A stretch of 64,000 nucleotides of DNA, from NCBI GenBank assembly GCA_017428945.1, contig JAFRPW010000026.1, forward strand, positions 39,631 to 103,630, written 5' to 3'. Below, piece after piece: positions 17,215 through 25,976 of the stretch. This stretch comes from Bacteroidales bacterium (lineage in GTDB: Bacteria > Bacteroidota > Bacteroidia > Bacteroidales > UBA932). The position numbers were made by a program, and so were the translations under genes. Below the pieces are notes generated by a model. That model was not told the DNA's origin, did not search any database, and saw only the letters and a program-made list of their open reading frames with translations. Numbering within the stretch: position 1 is the first letter of the stretch; each line of letters starts with the position of its first letter.

Positions 17215-19764
17215 ATGAAAAAAGTATTTCTGACCATCCTTAGCGTTGCAGCGGCCCTTCTTTGTGCCGTCTCCTGCGACGACATTATGGAAATGGTGGG
17301 GGACCTGGGAGGTGAAAACGGTGGCACTGAGATCACCAGTTTCTCCGTCACTCCTGCCAAGCTGACCATCAAAGCCGAAGGCGGGGAAGCAACCATCGCT
17401 TTCACCGCACCCGATGTCTGGAGCGCTTCCTGCTCTCAGGACTGGATTACTATCAACCCCTCTGCCGGCAAGAGCGGAGAGACTATAGTCACCATTGCCG
17501 CAGCTGCTAACGAGACGGACAAGGAACGTTCAGCTGACGTTGTGGTAGAGTCCGCAAAGTTCCGCGCAAGCGTACAGGTTACCCAGGCTGCGGGCGAAGG
17601 CAACGGCCCTGTTGTTCCTCCTACAGACTCAACGGATACCAATGTCAAATGGTATGTCTGCGGCAACTTTGTTGAATGGCAGGCAGACAAAGCCATGGAG
17701 ATGCACCCTGAAGGTAACGGAATCTTCACTCTGGGTATAGATGTTCCTACCTACGCAGAGTTCAAGTTCATTCAGGACAAGAACTGGGAAGTCAACCTTG
17801 GTGCAACCACAAAGGGCGATGTAGGTGACAACAATTCTCCCGCCATAAAGGCAGAAGAGGTGGTGAACCTGATTGAAGGCGGTTACAACCTCTACTTTGA
17901 GAACGGCGGTACCATTAGCATCATCCTGGATGTGAATGCCAAGACCGCTGTTATCAAGGGCGGCAACACTAATCCTCCGGAACCCCCTCAGGAAGATGTC
18001 TGGAGCCTCATCGGTACAATTAACGGCACCAACTGGGACACCGACTTTGACATGGATAACGGCGGAGACTTCTACCACGCTCGCTTGTATTATGAAGACG
18101 GTCAGGAGTTTAAGATTCGCGCCAACCATAGCTGGGACGGCCTTGAATACGGTTACGGTCCCATCATTTTCCCTGAACCTAACGTACTCACTGCCGTGGC
18201 CAAGGGTCCCAACATCACCCTTCCATGGACCGGTTACTGGGATATTTATCTTACACCGGACAAGGGAGAACTGCAGTTCTATCCTGCAGAGGACCTGAAC
18301 TGGCAGTACTTCCTGAACCCGGACGGCTCCGTATCGGAAGTGACGTTCAACTCCACCCAGTTTGAGACCAGCGTCACAGGAAAGATCAAGTACTATGAAG
18401 TAAACGGAGTCAGGACATGTAAGACTGAAACCAATGGCGCCGGCGTCCTTGGCGGCAACAACAACCGTGAATGGTACTTCGTATGGTACACGGACAGCAA
18501 TCTCATTAAACTCCCCATCCAGCCCAGTGGCTTTGTGGATTCGCAATATGGAGAGGCCACGGTCCTTTCACCTTACTATTACTATGGAGTATTAGCCGCA
18601 GCCAGCAATCCCGATCTTGGCACTTACTTCGACTTCGTAAACAATTATCCTTCATATCCCGAAGGGTACTACGACGGCAATGGAGGTTTCTACTTCGGAG
18701 TTGAGTGGTATCTGTTTGTGGAGGCGGGCCTTGGATTCAAGATAAGCTCACATGATGTTATTGCCGAAGGTAACGGTTACGAGCGCCATGACTACAGCGG
18801 CAGCGTTTCCGTAGGTCCGGCAATCCAGGGAAACAGGGACGTAACGTTCAATGTGGGCAAGGACATTGCCTCTGTCCGCTACGTCTTTGTAGATGAGCAG
18901 ATTGATGAAGATGGAAAGGCTCTTGACATTGCCCAGAAGCTTGTAGAAGGCAGCATCGACTACAATTACATAGACCAGTTCGCTACCGATGACGGCAGGA
19001 GTTTCTATGCCACTGTAACCTATACCGCTCAGGTGCCCGGCTACCATACAGTAGTTGCCGTTGGCCTTGATGCTGCCGGCCAGTGGTATTTCTGGTACTA
19101 CTACTGGTTCTACCTTGAACCTTATTCAGATCCGTCAAACTACACCTGGACATCCCTTGGCACCGGCCTGTATACCGATGACTTTGTCACCACCATCTTC
19201 AAGGTGGAGAATCTGACCTGGGAAGTGGAAGTCCAGCAGTGCGACCAGGATCCCACCCGCATCCGCATGGTTTATCCTTACGACGGAAAGTACGGCTATA
19301 ACGAAGAAGGAGCCTGGGATGTCCAGAAGTCGTACGACATAGAGATTGTGATCCCCGATGCAAACCACGTCTACATCCGTCCCCAGAAGATAGGTATAGA
19401 CTGGGGATACGGAATGTTCGGCATAGCTTCCATGGCAGGATACAGGATTGAAAACGGAACCGGTATCGACAGCATCGGCGCTGAAGATTTCGGTGTCCTC
19501 GAAAACGGTGAAATAAGCTTCGGAGCACAGAAACTCCTGACCTCCATGGCCAATTATGACGGCGGCGCATGGTACTATGCCAACAACAACAGTGCATTCA
19601 AGCTTGTGCTTCCCGATGCAGTGCCCACAAGTGCCCCTGCAGTAAAGAAAGCTGCCGCACCTTCAAGGAAAGCCGTCAGGAATACAGGCAAGCCTGTCAA
19701 TGAAAAGGCAACCGGCAATGGCGGCAGGCATATCGTCAAGGCTCAGCTCTCCCGCGCCGACTAA
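17215..19764 (+). CDS. BACON / SusE-F-like surface lipoprotein with basic tail
   Basis: 849 residues. The signal peptide ends LLCAVSC and the mature N-terminus is CDDIMEM. A BACON domain spans about residues 40-125 (LTIKAEGGEATIAFTAPDVW). Two SusE/F-like modules follow: WYVCGNFVEWQADKAMEM (about 142-245) and VWSLIGTINGTNWDTDF (about 260-360). After an unassigned Tyr- and Trp-rich stretch comes an Fn3-like domain with a helical insert (about 530-640) and a beta domain opening WTSLGTGLYTDDF. The protein ends in a basic, Ala-rich tail (APAVKKAAAPSRKAVRNTG). A plausible role is polysaccharide binding at the cell surface. It is divergent from the transketolase operon; the ECF sigma gene begins 41 nt after its stop with no terminator between, so they may share a transcript. 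Confidence 0.85.
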   Translation: MKKVFLTILSVAAALLCAVSCDDIMEMVGDLGGENGGTEITSFSVTPAKLTIKAEGGEATIAFTAPDVWSASCSQDWITINPSAGKSGETIVTIAAAANETDKERSADVVVESAKFRASVQVTQAAGEGNGPVVPPTDSTDTNVKWYVCGNFVEWQADKAMEMHPEGNGIFTLGIDVPTYAEFKFIQDKNWEVNLGATTKGDVGDNNSPAIKAEEVVNLIEGGYNLYFENGGTISIILDVNAKTAVIKGGNTNPPEPPQEDVWSLIGTINGTNWDTDFDMDNGGDFYHARLYYEDGQEFKIRANHSWDGLEYGYGPIIFPEPNVLTAVAKGPNITLPWTGYWDIYLTPDKGELQFYPAEDLNWQYFLNPDGSVSEVTFNSTQFETSVTGKIKYYEVNGVRTCKTETNGAGVLGGNNNREWYFVWYTDSNLIKLPIQPSGFVDSQYGEATVLSPYYYYGVLAAASNPDLGTYFDFVNNYPSYPEGYYDGNGGFYFGVEWYLFVEAGLGFKISSHDVIAEGNGYERHDYSGSVSVGPAIQGNRDVTFNVGKDIASVRYVFVDEQIDEDGKALDIAQKLVEGSIDYNYIDQFATDDGRSFYATVTYTAQVPGYHTVVAVGLDAAGQWYFWYYYWFYLEPYSDPSNYTWTSLGTGLYTDDFVTTIFKVENLTWEVEVQQCDQDPTRIRMVYPYDGKYGYNEEGAWDVQKSYDIEIVIPDANHVYIRPQKIGIDWGYGMFGIASMAGYRIENGTGIDSIGAEDFGVLENGEISFGAQKLLTSMANYDGGAWYYANNNSAFKLVLPDAVPTSAPAVKKAAAPSRKAVRNTGKPVNEKATGNGGRHIVKAQLSRAD

Positions 19765-19805
19765 GCTTTAAGCGGCGTGGCACGGGTTATGCAGAAAAGG
19801 CTCCC

Positions 19806-20327
19806 GTGCAAACCAAGGAGGAAATATTCAACAGCATCGTCAGGGAAAACAGTGAAAAGCTGTACTGGCACGTGCGCCGCATGGTGAATTCCCATGAGGA
19901 TGCCGACGACCTCCTTCAGGATATATTCTTAAAGGTATGGACTGCGCTTCCCTCTTACAGGGGGGAGGCGCAGTTTGGTACCTGGGTATGGCGCATCGCC
20001 ACCAACGAGACCCTCAACTTCCTCCGTCGTGAAAAGGTGCGCGCTGCCATCCGGCTATCGTCCATAGACGCGGAGATGGAAAGAAGAATCATGGCCGATC
20101 CCTTCTTTGACGGCACCGCCGCGGAGAGGGAGTTCGCCAAGGCCGTGGCCCGCCTTCCGGAAAAGCAGCGCCAGGTTTTCATCATGCGCTGGTGGGACGA
20201 ACTTCCATACGAGGAGATATCGGCCATAACCGGGACTACGGTGGGGGCGCTGAAGGCATCGTACCACCTTGCAAGGGAAAAAGTGGAGGCCGCATTAAAC
20301 CTTAAGGCCGGAGAATTGTCAAAATAA
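19806..20327 (+). CDS. ECF-type RNA polymerase sigma factor
   Basis: 173 residues with the two ECF regions. Sigma region 2 spans about residues 10-80 (MVNSHEDADDLLQDIFLKVW, FGTWVWRIATNETLNFLRR); sigma region 4 about 112-165 (LPEKQRQVFIMRWWDELPYE, then the helix-turn-helix ISAITGTTVGALKASYHLAR). It would direct RNA polymerase to a specific promoter set. The start is a GTG at 19806; an ATG 17 nt earlier is out of frame. It is followed 6 nt later by a small membrane protein that may be its anti-sigma factor, then by a Spy/CpxP-like gene, an arrangement pointing to envelope-stress sensing. Confidence 0.93.
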   Translation: MQTKEEIFNSIVRENSEKLYWHVRRMVNSHEDADDLLQDIFLKVWTALPSYRGEAQFGTWVWRIATNETLNFLRREKVRAAIRLSSIDAEMERRIMADPFFDGTAAEREFAKAVARLPEKQRQVFIMRWWDELPYEEISAITGTTVGALKASYHLAREKVEAALNLKAGELSK

Positions 20328-20333
20328 GCAGTT

Positions 20334-20639
20334 ATGACCAAGCACACAGACATAAAGGTCCCGGACGGGTACTTCGCCAGTTTGCAGGAAAGGCTGCTCT
20401 CCATCCCGGAGAAGCAGAGCCCCCGCAGAGTGCACCTGGCTCCGTATTTCGCATACGCCGCCTCTCTGGTGGTCCTTGCCCTTGCCGGCACCTTCATCCT
20501 CCGCAGGACTGCAGTGACGGAGGAATCGTCCGAGGAATGGTCATATGTGTCGTATCTGGCCCAGTCTCTGGATCCGGACCTCACCACATACGACGGTCTC
20601 ACTTTAGAAGAATTGGTTAATTATGAAGAAGATTATTAG
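20334..20639 (+). CDS. Small single-span membrane protein, possible anti-sigma factor
   Basis: 101 residues. A charged N-terminal cytoplasmic part (VPDGYFASLQERLLSIPEK) precedes one membrane helix at about 40-58 (YAASLVVLALAGTFIL) and an acidic C-terminal part (EESSEEWSYVSYLAQSLD). There is no zinc-binding anti-sigma motif. It lies 6 nt after the ECF sigma gene and its 3' end overlaps the next gene by 17 nt. Position and topology suggest a short membrane anti-sigma factor; this is inference, and sequence similarity to known anti-sigma families is not evident to me. Confidence 0.7.
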   Translation: MTKHTDIKVPDGYFASLQERLLSIPEKQSPRRVHLAPYFAYAASLVVLALAGTFILRRTAVTEESSEEWSYVSYLAQSLDPDLTTYDGLTLEELVNYEEDY

Positions 20640-21078
20640 CGTTTTAGCACTCGCGGTGCTGGTTTGCACCGCCGCCTTTGCACAGAAGGAAAAAGGCAAC
20701 AAGGAACAGTGGCGTGAAAAGGTCCGCGCCGAGCAGACCGCTTACATCAAGGCGGAACTCAAGCTTTCCGACGAGGAAGCCCAGAAATTCTGGCCGGTAT
20801 ATGAAGACATCCAGGCCAAGCGCCGCGAAGCCTTCAAGGAGTCTTTTGATGCCATGAAGGCCCTCAAGGAAGACCTTGACAAAGGTGGAGATTCCGGAAA
20901 GTCGCTGGATAAGTATCTTAGCGCCAAAAAGAAGATCCAGGACCTTGATAACGATGCCGTTAAGAAGTACTCAAAGGTACTTCCCAAGGAAAAGGTGGCA
21001 AGACTGGTCCTTTCCGAGGAACGCTTCCGCCACAACCAGATTGGCAAGTTTGGCCATGGTGGCCAGCACCAGCAGTAA
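20623..21078 (+). CDS. Spy/CpxP-like periplasmic protein
   Basis: 151 residues with a cleavable signal peptide (MKKIISVLALAVLVCTAAFA-Q). The mature protein is highly charged and helical: KAELKLSDEEAQKFWPVYED, then KVARLVLSEERFRHNQIG, ending in a His/Gln-rich tail. This layout resembles Spy/CpxP-type periplasmic chaperones that damp envelope-stress signalling, although no exact LTxxQ repeat is present. The gene overlaps the small membrane protein gene by 17 nt, so translation is coupled. Likely role: periplasmic stress protein under the upstream ECF sigma factor. It converges on galM with only 2 nt between stops and no visible terminator. Confidence 0.75.
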   Translation: MKKIISVLALAVLVCTAAFAQKEKGNKEQWREKVRAEQTAYIKAELKLSDEEAQKFWPVYEDIQAKRREAFKESFDAMKALKEDLDKGGDSGKSLDKYLSAKKKIQDLDNDAVKKYSKVLPKEKVARLVLSEERFRHNQIGKFGHGGQHQQ

Positions 21079-21080
21079 GA

Positions 21081-22154
21081 TTACTTCACACTGAAAGCGT
21101 ACACGCAGTGGCTGCGGTAGGTTTCTCCGGGACGGAGAACTGCTGACGGCCACTGTTTTTTATTTGGTGAGTCCGGATAGTGCTGGGTCTCAAGGCATAT
21201 GGCGGCACGACGGTTATACGCTACGCCGCCCTTTCCCGTGACGGAACCGTCCAGGAAGTTGCCGGTATAGACCTGGATGCCGGGCTCGTCCGTGTAGACC
21301 TTGAGGCATATTCCGGTTAAGGGGCACCAGAGCTCGCTGGCAAGCTTCGTGATATCTCCGGCGGTGTCCAGAACCCAGTTGTGGTCGTAGCCGTGGCCGT
21401 TACGGATGGCCTCACAGTCCGCATCGATGTCCTGGCCGATGGGCTTTGGAGAAGTGAAATCCAGGGGCGTACCTGCAACGGGAACAATCTCGCCGGTTGT
21501 CATCAAAGTACTGTCCGCAGGAGTGTAGTTTGATGCATTGACGTAAAGGATGTCTTCAAGGACGGTGCGGGAGGGGTCTCCGGAGAGGTTGAAGTAGGAG
21601 TGGTTGGTCATGTTTATGACCGTAGGGGCATCCGTAGTGGCCTCATAGTCAATGTCGATGGCATTGTCTTCAGTAAGGGTGTATGTTACATACGCCTTTA
21701 CGTTGCCGGGAAAGCCGTTGTCTCCGTCCGGGGATTCGAGGAGGAGGCGGACATGGGAGGCATCGGCCTCAACTGCCTTATATATCTGGTACTGCCAGCC
21801 GGTGGGGCCGCCGTGGAGGCAGTGGGCGCCGTTGTTCTGCGGAAGCCGGTACTCTTTTCCGTCGATAGAGAATCGGCCCTGGGCAATCCGGTTTGCGTAC
21901 CTGCCGATGGCTGCGCCGAAGTCTGTCTGGTGGTTTTCCGGGAAGTAGTCTTCCACCTTGTCAAAGCCAAGCACCACGTCCTGGAGCTTGCCGTCACGGT
22001 CCGGGACAAGGACGGAGGTTATGCGCCCGCCGAAGTTGGTTACCGTAACCTCCATGCCGTTTGCGTTGGAGAGTTTATAAATGCCGGTTTCAGGCTTCTT
22101 TGAACAACTCGCAGCAAGAACCACTGCAGCAGCGATAAGGGTAAACTTATTCAT
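21081..22154 (-). CDS. galM: Aldose 1-epimerase, lipoprotein form
   Basis: 357 residues. The N-terminus is a lipoprotein signal (LIAAAVVLAASC, Cys 17), so the enzyme is membrane-anchored, probably periplasmic, unlike cytoplasmic GalM. Mutarotase landmarks are clear: GRYANRI (85-91), HCLHGGPTGW (111-120), NMTNHSYFNLSG with catalytic His185, and AAICLETQHYPDSPN with catalytic Glu322. It interconverts alpha and beta anomers of aldoses such as glucose, galactose or xylose before uptake. The gene starts 6 nt after the menA stop, so it is probably co-transcribed with lepA and menA. Confidence 0.93.
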   Translation of the reverse strand: MNKFTLIAAAVVLAASCSKKPETGIYKLSNANGMEVTVTNFGGRITSVLVPDRDGKLQDVVLGFDKVEDYFPENHQTDFGAAIGRYANRIAQGRFSIDGKEYRLPQNNGAHCLHGGPTGWQYQIYKAVEADASHVRLLLESPDGDNGFPGNVKAYVTYTLTEDNAIDIDYEATTDAPTVINMTNHSYFNLSGDPSRTVLEDILYVNASNYTPADSTLMTTGEIVPVAGTPLDFTSPKPIGQDIDADCEAIRNGHGYDHNWVLDTAGDITKLASELWCPLTGICLKVYTDEPGIQVYTGNFLDGSVTGKGGVAYNRRAAICLETQHYPDSPNKKQWPSAVLRPGETYRSHCVYAFSVK

Positions 22155-22160
22155 GGTATC

Positions 22161-23066
22161 TTATAATAGGAACATGCAGAAGCCTAGTCCCATGAGGAGG
22201 GAGAGGGCGAAGGTGCTCATGACAAGGAGAGGGAGCATGGGGTCAAGGGCACGGCCGGTGCGGGTCCAGACGCCGCGAAGGTGGACGATGTAAAGCGGCA
22301 GGGTTGCCACCCACAGCCAGTGACGCCAGTCTGGCCAGTTCAGAAGGGTGAAGGCAATCATGCAGCACCAGCCAAGGCAGATAAGCACGGTCTGGTATAT
22401 CTTTGCACGATGTTCGCCAAGCTTTATGGCAACGGTGACGCGGTTGGCGGCATCGGTCTTCATGTCACGGATGTTGTTTACGTTGAGGACTCCCACGCTG
22501 AAGCATCCTATACCGGTGGCCGGAAGCAGAAGCTTCCAGGTGAGCCCTATACCCTGAGTGCACACAAAATATGCTCCAAGCACTGCCACAAGCCCGAAGA
22601 ACAGGAATACATAGATGTCTCCCTTAGCCCTGTAGCCGTAAGGGTTGCGGCCAAGCGTGTACTTCATTGCACCTGCAATGGCGGCGGCACCCAACATGAG
22701 CACCAGGATGGGTGTAAGGCCCCAGAGGGTGCCGAAGGCGCGCCACGTCATGAGTGCGCCAAATACCATGCAAAGCCCCACAAACACGCCGATGAGCACC
22801 TTCATCTGCCCCACGGTCATCTCTCCGGTGTTAAGGCCATAGCCTGGGCCCTCACGCTCCGCGGTGTCTGTGCCGCGAAGGACGTCGCCAAGCTCGTTGG
22901 AGAGGTTGGAGAGAATCTGTAAACAAATGGTAGTAAGGACAATAAGCACTGCCGCCCAGAAGTCTACCTTGTAGTCTGCCACGGCAAGCAGAATGCCCAG
23001 CAGCACTCCCGCCATGGAAAGAGGCAGGGTGCGGAGGCGCATGGATTTTATAGCTGCTTTCATCAA
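22161..23066 (-). CDS. menA: 1,4-dihydroxy-2-naphthoate polyprenyltransferase
   Basis: 301 residues, UbiA-family integral membrane prenyltransferase with about eight hydrophobic helices. The two Asp-rich prenyl-diphosphate-binding motifs are visible: [16 protein letters not shown] (about 66-81) and [13 protein letters not shown] (about 192-204). It attaches a polyprenyl chain to dihydroxynaphthoate in menaquinone synthesis, consistent with an anaerobe using fumarate-type respiration. Its start overlaps the lepA stop by 4 nt. No other men genes are in the window, so the assignment to MenA rather than another UbiA member rests on family resemblance. Confidence 0.88.
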   Translation of the reverse strand: MMKAAIKSMRLRTLPLSMAGVLLGILLAVADYKVDFWAAVLIVLTTICLQILSNLSNELGDVLRGTDTAEREGPGYGLNTGEMTVGQMKVLIGVFVGLCMVFGALMTWRAFGTLWGLTPILVLMLGAAAIAGAMKYTLGRNPYGYRAKGDIYVFLFFGLVAVLGAYFVCTQGIGLTWKLLLPATGIGCFSVGVLNVNNIRDMKTDAANRVTVAIKLGEHRAKIYQTVLICLGWCCMIAFTLLNWPDWRHWLWVATLPLYIVHLRGVWTRTGRALDPMLPLLVMSTFALSLLMGLGFCMFLL

Positions 23067-24850
23067 TCCAGTTTTAGAACTGCCATGAATGCGCTCTGGG
23101 GCACCTGGACGGTACCTATCTGGCGCATGCGTTTTTTGCCTTCCTTCTGTTTTTCCAGAAGCTTGCGTTTACGGGTGACATCGCCGCCGTAGCACTTGGC
23201 GGTAACGTCCTTGCGCACCTGGCGCACGGTTTCGCGTGCTATGATCTTGGCGCCTATGGCCGCCTGCACGGCAATGTCGAACTGCTGCCTGGGGATGAGC
23301 TCCTTGAGCTTGAGGCAGATCTTGCGGCCAAAGTCGTAGGCGTGGTCCTCGTGGATGAGGGTGCTCAGGGCATCGGCAGGGTCCCCGTTCAGGAGGATGT
23401 CCAGCTTTACAAGGCGCGCCGGGCGGAAATCCGTGATGTGGTAATCGAATGAGGCATAGCCCTTTGAGATGGATTTCAGCTTGTCGTAGAAGTCGAATAC
23501 AACCTCTGACAAAGGCAGGTCGTAATTGAGCTCCACGCGGTCAGTGGTTATGTAGTGCTGGCCGATGAGGGTGCCCCTCTTGTCCATGCAGAGTTTCATG
23601 ATGGGGCCGTAGAAATCCGCCTTAGTGATTATCTGGGCGCGGATGTACGGCTCCTCAATGTGGTCTATGAGGGTTGCCGGAGGAAGGCCGGAGGGGTTGT
23701 GTACGTCAACCACCTCTCCCTTGGTGGTATATACCTTATAGGATACGTTGGGAACGGTGGTGATTACGTCCATGTTGAACTCACGGAACAGGCGCTCCTG
23801 GACGATCTCCAGGTGCAGGAGGCCAAGGAAGCCGCAGCGGAAACCGAAGCCCAGGGCAAGGGAACTCTCCGGCTCGTAGGTGAACGATGCGTCGTTGAGC
23901 TGGAACTTCTCCAGTGTTGCACGGAGTTCCTCGAACTTGGAGGCGTCCACGGGGTACAGGCCGGCAAAGACCATCGGCTTAACCTCTTCGAAGCCGGCGA
24001 TGGCCTCGCTGCAGGGGTTCTCCACCTGGGTGATGGTGTCTCCCACCTTCACCTCCACGGCCGCCTTGATGCCCGTGATAATATAACCCACATCCCCGGC
24101 ACGTACCTCTCCGGTGGGGTTCAGCTTGAGTTTGAGGTTGCCGATTTCCTCCGCCTCGTACTCGTTCCCGGTGGCGAAGAACTTCACCTTGTCCCCGGTA
24201 TGGATGCTTCCGTTCACCACCTTGAAGTACGCGATGATGCCGCGGAACTGGTTGAACACGGAGTCGAAGATAAGGGCCTGGAGGGGCTTGGAAGGGTCCC
24301 CCTTAGGCGCAGGCACCCGGTCCACAATTGCATCCAGCACCGCCTGCACGCCCTCCCCGGTACGGGCCGATACACGAAGGACCTCTTCCGGATCGCAGCC
24401 CAGAAGGTCGCATACCTGGTCCTGGACAAGGTCCGGCTGGGCGCTGTCCATGTCTATCTTGTTAAGCACAGGGATAATCTCCAGTGAGTGGTCAATGGCC
24501 TGGTAGAGGTTGGAGATGGTCTGGGCCTGGATGCCCTGTGAAGCGTCCACAACCAGCAGAGCGCCCTCGCATGAGGCGATAGAACGGGAGACCTCGTAGC
24601 TGAAGTCCACGTGGCCGGGAGTGTCGATGAGGTTGAGCCGATAGGTTTCACCGCCCCGCACGTAGTCCATCTGGATGGCGTGGCTCTTGATGGTGATACC
24701 CTTCTCGCGCTCCAGGTCCATGTCGTCCAGCACCTGGTTTTCCATCTCCCTGTCGCTCAGAGTGCGGGTAAGTTCCAGCAGCCTGTCTGCCAGGGTGGAT
24801 TTGCCATGGTCTATATGCGCTATTATGCAAAAGTTGCGGATGTTCTTCAT
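23063..24850 (-). CDS. lepA: Elongation factor 4 (ribosome back-translocase)
   Basis: 595 residues. GTPase motifs: AHIDHGKST (G1), a switch region [27 protein letters not shown] (G3), LNKIDMD (G4) and VSARTGEG (G5). Domains II-IV and the LepA-specific C-terminal domain follow, with [20 protein letters not shown] and [17 protein letters not shown] near the end. EF-4 acts on stalled or mistranslocated ribosomes. The start [14 protein letters not shown] is canonical; the ATG at 24850 lies 6 nt downstream of a TATCTTTG -7 box. The in-frame TTG at 24859 falls inside that box and is rejected as a start. First gene of a lepA-menA-galM run. Confidence 0.97.
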   Translation of the reverse strand: MKNIRNFCIIAHIDHGKSTLADRLLELTRTLSDREMENQVLDDMDLEREKGITIKSHAIQMDYVRGGETYRLNLIDTPGHVDFSYEVSRSIASCEGALLVVDASQGIQAQTISNLYQAIDHSLEIIPVLNKIDMDSAQPDLVQDQVCDLLGCDPEEVLRVSARTGEGVQAVLDAIVDRVPAPKGDPSKPLQALIFDSVFNQFRGIIAYFKVVNGSIHTGDKVKFFATGNEYEAEEIGNLKLKLNPTGEVRAGDVGYIITGIKAAVEVKVGDTITQVENPCSEAIAGFEEVKPMVFAGLYPVDASKFEELRATLEKFQLNDASFTYEPESSLALGFGFRCGFLGLLHLEIVQERLFREFNMDVITTVPNVSYKVYTTKGEVVDVHNPSGLPPATLIDHIEEPYIRAQIITKADFYGPIMKLCMDKRGTLIGQHYITTDRVELNYDLPLSEVVFDFYDKLKSISKGYASFDYHITDFRPARLVKLDILLNGDPADALSTLIHEDHAYDFGRKICLKLKELIPRQQFDIAVQAAIGAKIIARETVRQVRKDVTAKCYGGDVTRKRKLLEKQKEGKKRMRQIGTVQVPQSAFMAVLKLD

Positions 24851-24856
24851 AGTTTG

Positions 24857-24864
24857 CAAAGATA
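24857..24864 (-). promoter_or_regulatory. lepA -7 box
   Basis: TATCTTTG on the minus strand, followed by CAAACT and the ATG. No good TTTG is visible at the expected -33 distance. Confidence 0.5.
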
Positions 24865-24903
24865 CAACATTTTTTCCACCAACTCACACCCCTCCGTCAC
24901 CTT

Positions 24904-24987
24904 CGTCCGGGAAAACGGCCTTTTTCAGGGACGGCGAGGGCCAAAGCTGGTCTCCGTCCGCAAAAACGGCCTTTTTCAGGGACGGCG
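24904..24987. repeat. Tandem hairpin repeat, two 33-nt copies spaced 51 nt
   Basis: Copies at 24904-24936 and 24955-24987 match at 31 of 33 positions. Each has CGTCC...GGACG arms enclosing an A-run, a GC core and a T-run (AAAACGGCCTTTTT). The region between LolD and lepA (24865-25066) otherwise holds no gene. The 51-nt period equals that of the repeats at 33.8 and 38.5 kb. Confidence 0.8.
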
Positions 24988-25066
24988 GGAAGCATTGATG
25001 CAAGAAACCTGTGCCGCCCACGGCTCACGAGTGGGAGGGGCCCATTTATGGGAGGGACGAAGGCTG

Positions 25067-25720
25067 CTAGAGGAAAAGGCCGTCCTGCATGTTGCAGGTG
25101 CGGTCGCAGAGGGCGGCGAGAGAGGGATCGTGAGTGACGATGACCGTGGTCTGGCCCAGCTCTTCACGGAGGCGGAAGAACAGGGCGTGGATGTCCTGCT
25201 TGGTACGGGTGTCAAGGTTGCCGGAGGGCTCGTCCGCAAAGAGGATGGCGGGGCTCTGGACTATGGCGCGGGCAATGGCGACGCGCTGCTGCTCGCCGCC
25301 GGAAAGCTCCGCTGGCTTATGCGAAAAACGGTCTGCCAGCCCAACCATGCCAAGCAGCTGCTCTGCACGGGCACGGGCATCACGGGCTGGGATGCCGCCT
25401 ATGAGGGCAGGAATCATCACGTTCTCCACGGCACTGAACTCCGGAAGCAGATGATGGGCCTGGAAGACAAAGCCGATATGCTTGTTACGGAAGGCCGCAA
25501 GCGCCTTGGAACCCATTGAAAGAGGGTTCATGCCATCTATTTCAAGAGTGCCGGAATCCGGCGTGAGGAGGGTTCCCAGAATCTGGAGCAGAGTGGACTT
25601 GCCGGCACCGGAGGCACCCATGATGGCCACGACTTCTCCTTTGCGGGCAGTGAAATCCACTCCCTTCAGCACTTCCAGGGTGCCGAAACTCTTGCGGATA
25701 TTGTCTGCCTTGATAACCAT
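25067..25720 (-). CDS. ABC transporter ATP-binding protein, LolD/MacB type
   Basis: 217 residues, a single nucleotide-binding domain. Walker [10 protein letters not shown] (about 35-43), the Q-loop [14 protein letters not shown], signature LSGGEQQR, Walker [14 protein letters not shown] and the switch His in VTHD are all present. The [13 protein letters not shown] stretch is typical of the LolD/MacB class, which powers lipoprotein release from the inner membrane or a MacB-like exporter. No cognate permease (LolC/E or MacB) is in the window, so the partner is unknown; lolD alone is common in Bacteroidales. A -7 box ends 8 nt before the ATG. Confidence 0.9.
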   Translation of the reverse strand: MVIKADNIRKSFGTLEVLKGVDFTARKGEVVAIMGASGAGKSTLLQILGTLLTPDSGTLEIDGMNPLSMGSKALAAFRNKHIGFVFQAHHLLPEFSAVENVMIPALIGGIPARDARARAEQLLGMVGLADRFSHKPAELSGGEQQRVAIARAIVQSPAILFADEPSGNLDTRTKQDIHALFFRLREELGQTTVIVTHDPSLAALCDRTCNMQDGLFL

Positions 25721-25724
25721 ACCG

Positions 25725-25755
25725 TTTGCAAAGATACAAAAATTGCGTAAATTTG
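25725..25755 (+). promoter_or_regulatory. tRNA-Pro promoter
   Basis: TTTG (25725-25728), 19 nt, TAAATTTG (25748-25755), 13 nt before the mature tRNA. It overlaps the divergent LolD promoter. Confidence 0.7.
25729..25736 (-). promoter_or_regulatory. -7 box for the LolD-type gene
   Basis: TATCTTTG on the minus strand, 8 nt before the ATG at 25720. It lies inside the spacer of the divergent tRNA-Pro promoter, so the two polymerases would compete for the same bases. Confidence 0.5.
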
Positions 25756-25768
25756 CAGTCCATTAACT

Positions 25769-25842
25769 CGGGGTGTGGCGCAGTTGGCTAGCGCATCTGG
25801 TTTGGGACCAGAGGGTCGTGTGTTCGAGTCACATCACCCCGA
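25769..25842 (+). tRNA. tRNA-Pro (anticodon TGG)
   Basis: A 74-nt cloverleaf: acceptor CGGGGTG/CACCCCG, D-arm GCGCAGTTGGCTAGCGC, anticodon stem CTGGT with loop TTGGGA-type reading TGG, T-arm with GTTCGAGTC. The 3' CCA is not encoded. Confidence 0.95.
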
Positions 25843-25854
25843 CAACGTACTTAT

Positions 25855-25890
25855 GCAGGGTTGAGCGCACGGCGCCCGGCCCTGCTTTTT
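25855..25890 (+). terminator. Terminator after tRNA-Pro
   Basis: GCAGGG (25855-25860) pairs with CCCTGC (25880-25885), with additional GC-rich pairing possible in the loop, followed by TTTTTG. Confidence 0.65.
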
Positions 25891-25946
25891 GTTATATAAG
25901 ATAAGAATAGATATTTATTTGATAATTTATTTGTGCCCTTTTTTAT

Positions 25947-25954
25947 TATCTTTG
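25947..25954 (+). promoter_or_regulatory. xyl operon -7 box
   Basis: TATCTTTG lies 22 nt upstream of the xylB ATG in an AT-rich region. The -33 element is not clear. No regulator gene is adjacent. Confidence 0.5.
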
Positions 25955-25976
25955 TAACAATAAATAACACATAATA

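Noticed and set aside
24904-24987. Possible CRISPR array
   Set aside because: Only two repeat copies, an 18-nt spacer, no cas genes, and the repeat itself is a terminator-like hairpin.
25843-25976. Riboswitch or regulator site ahead of the xylose operon
   Set aside because: Apart from the tRNA-Pro terminator and one -7 box the region is AT-rich without a recognisable aptamer or palindromic operator.
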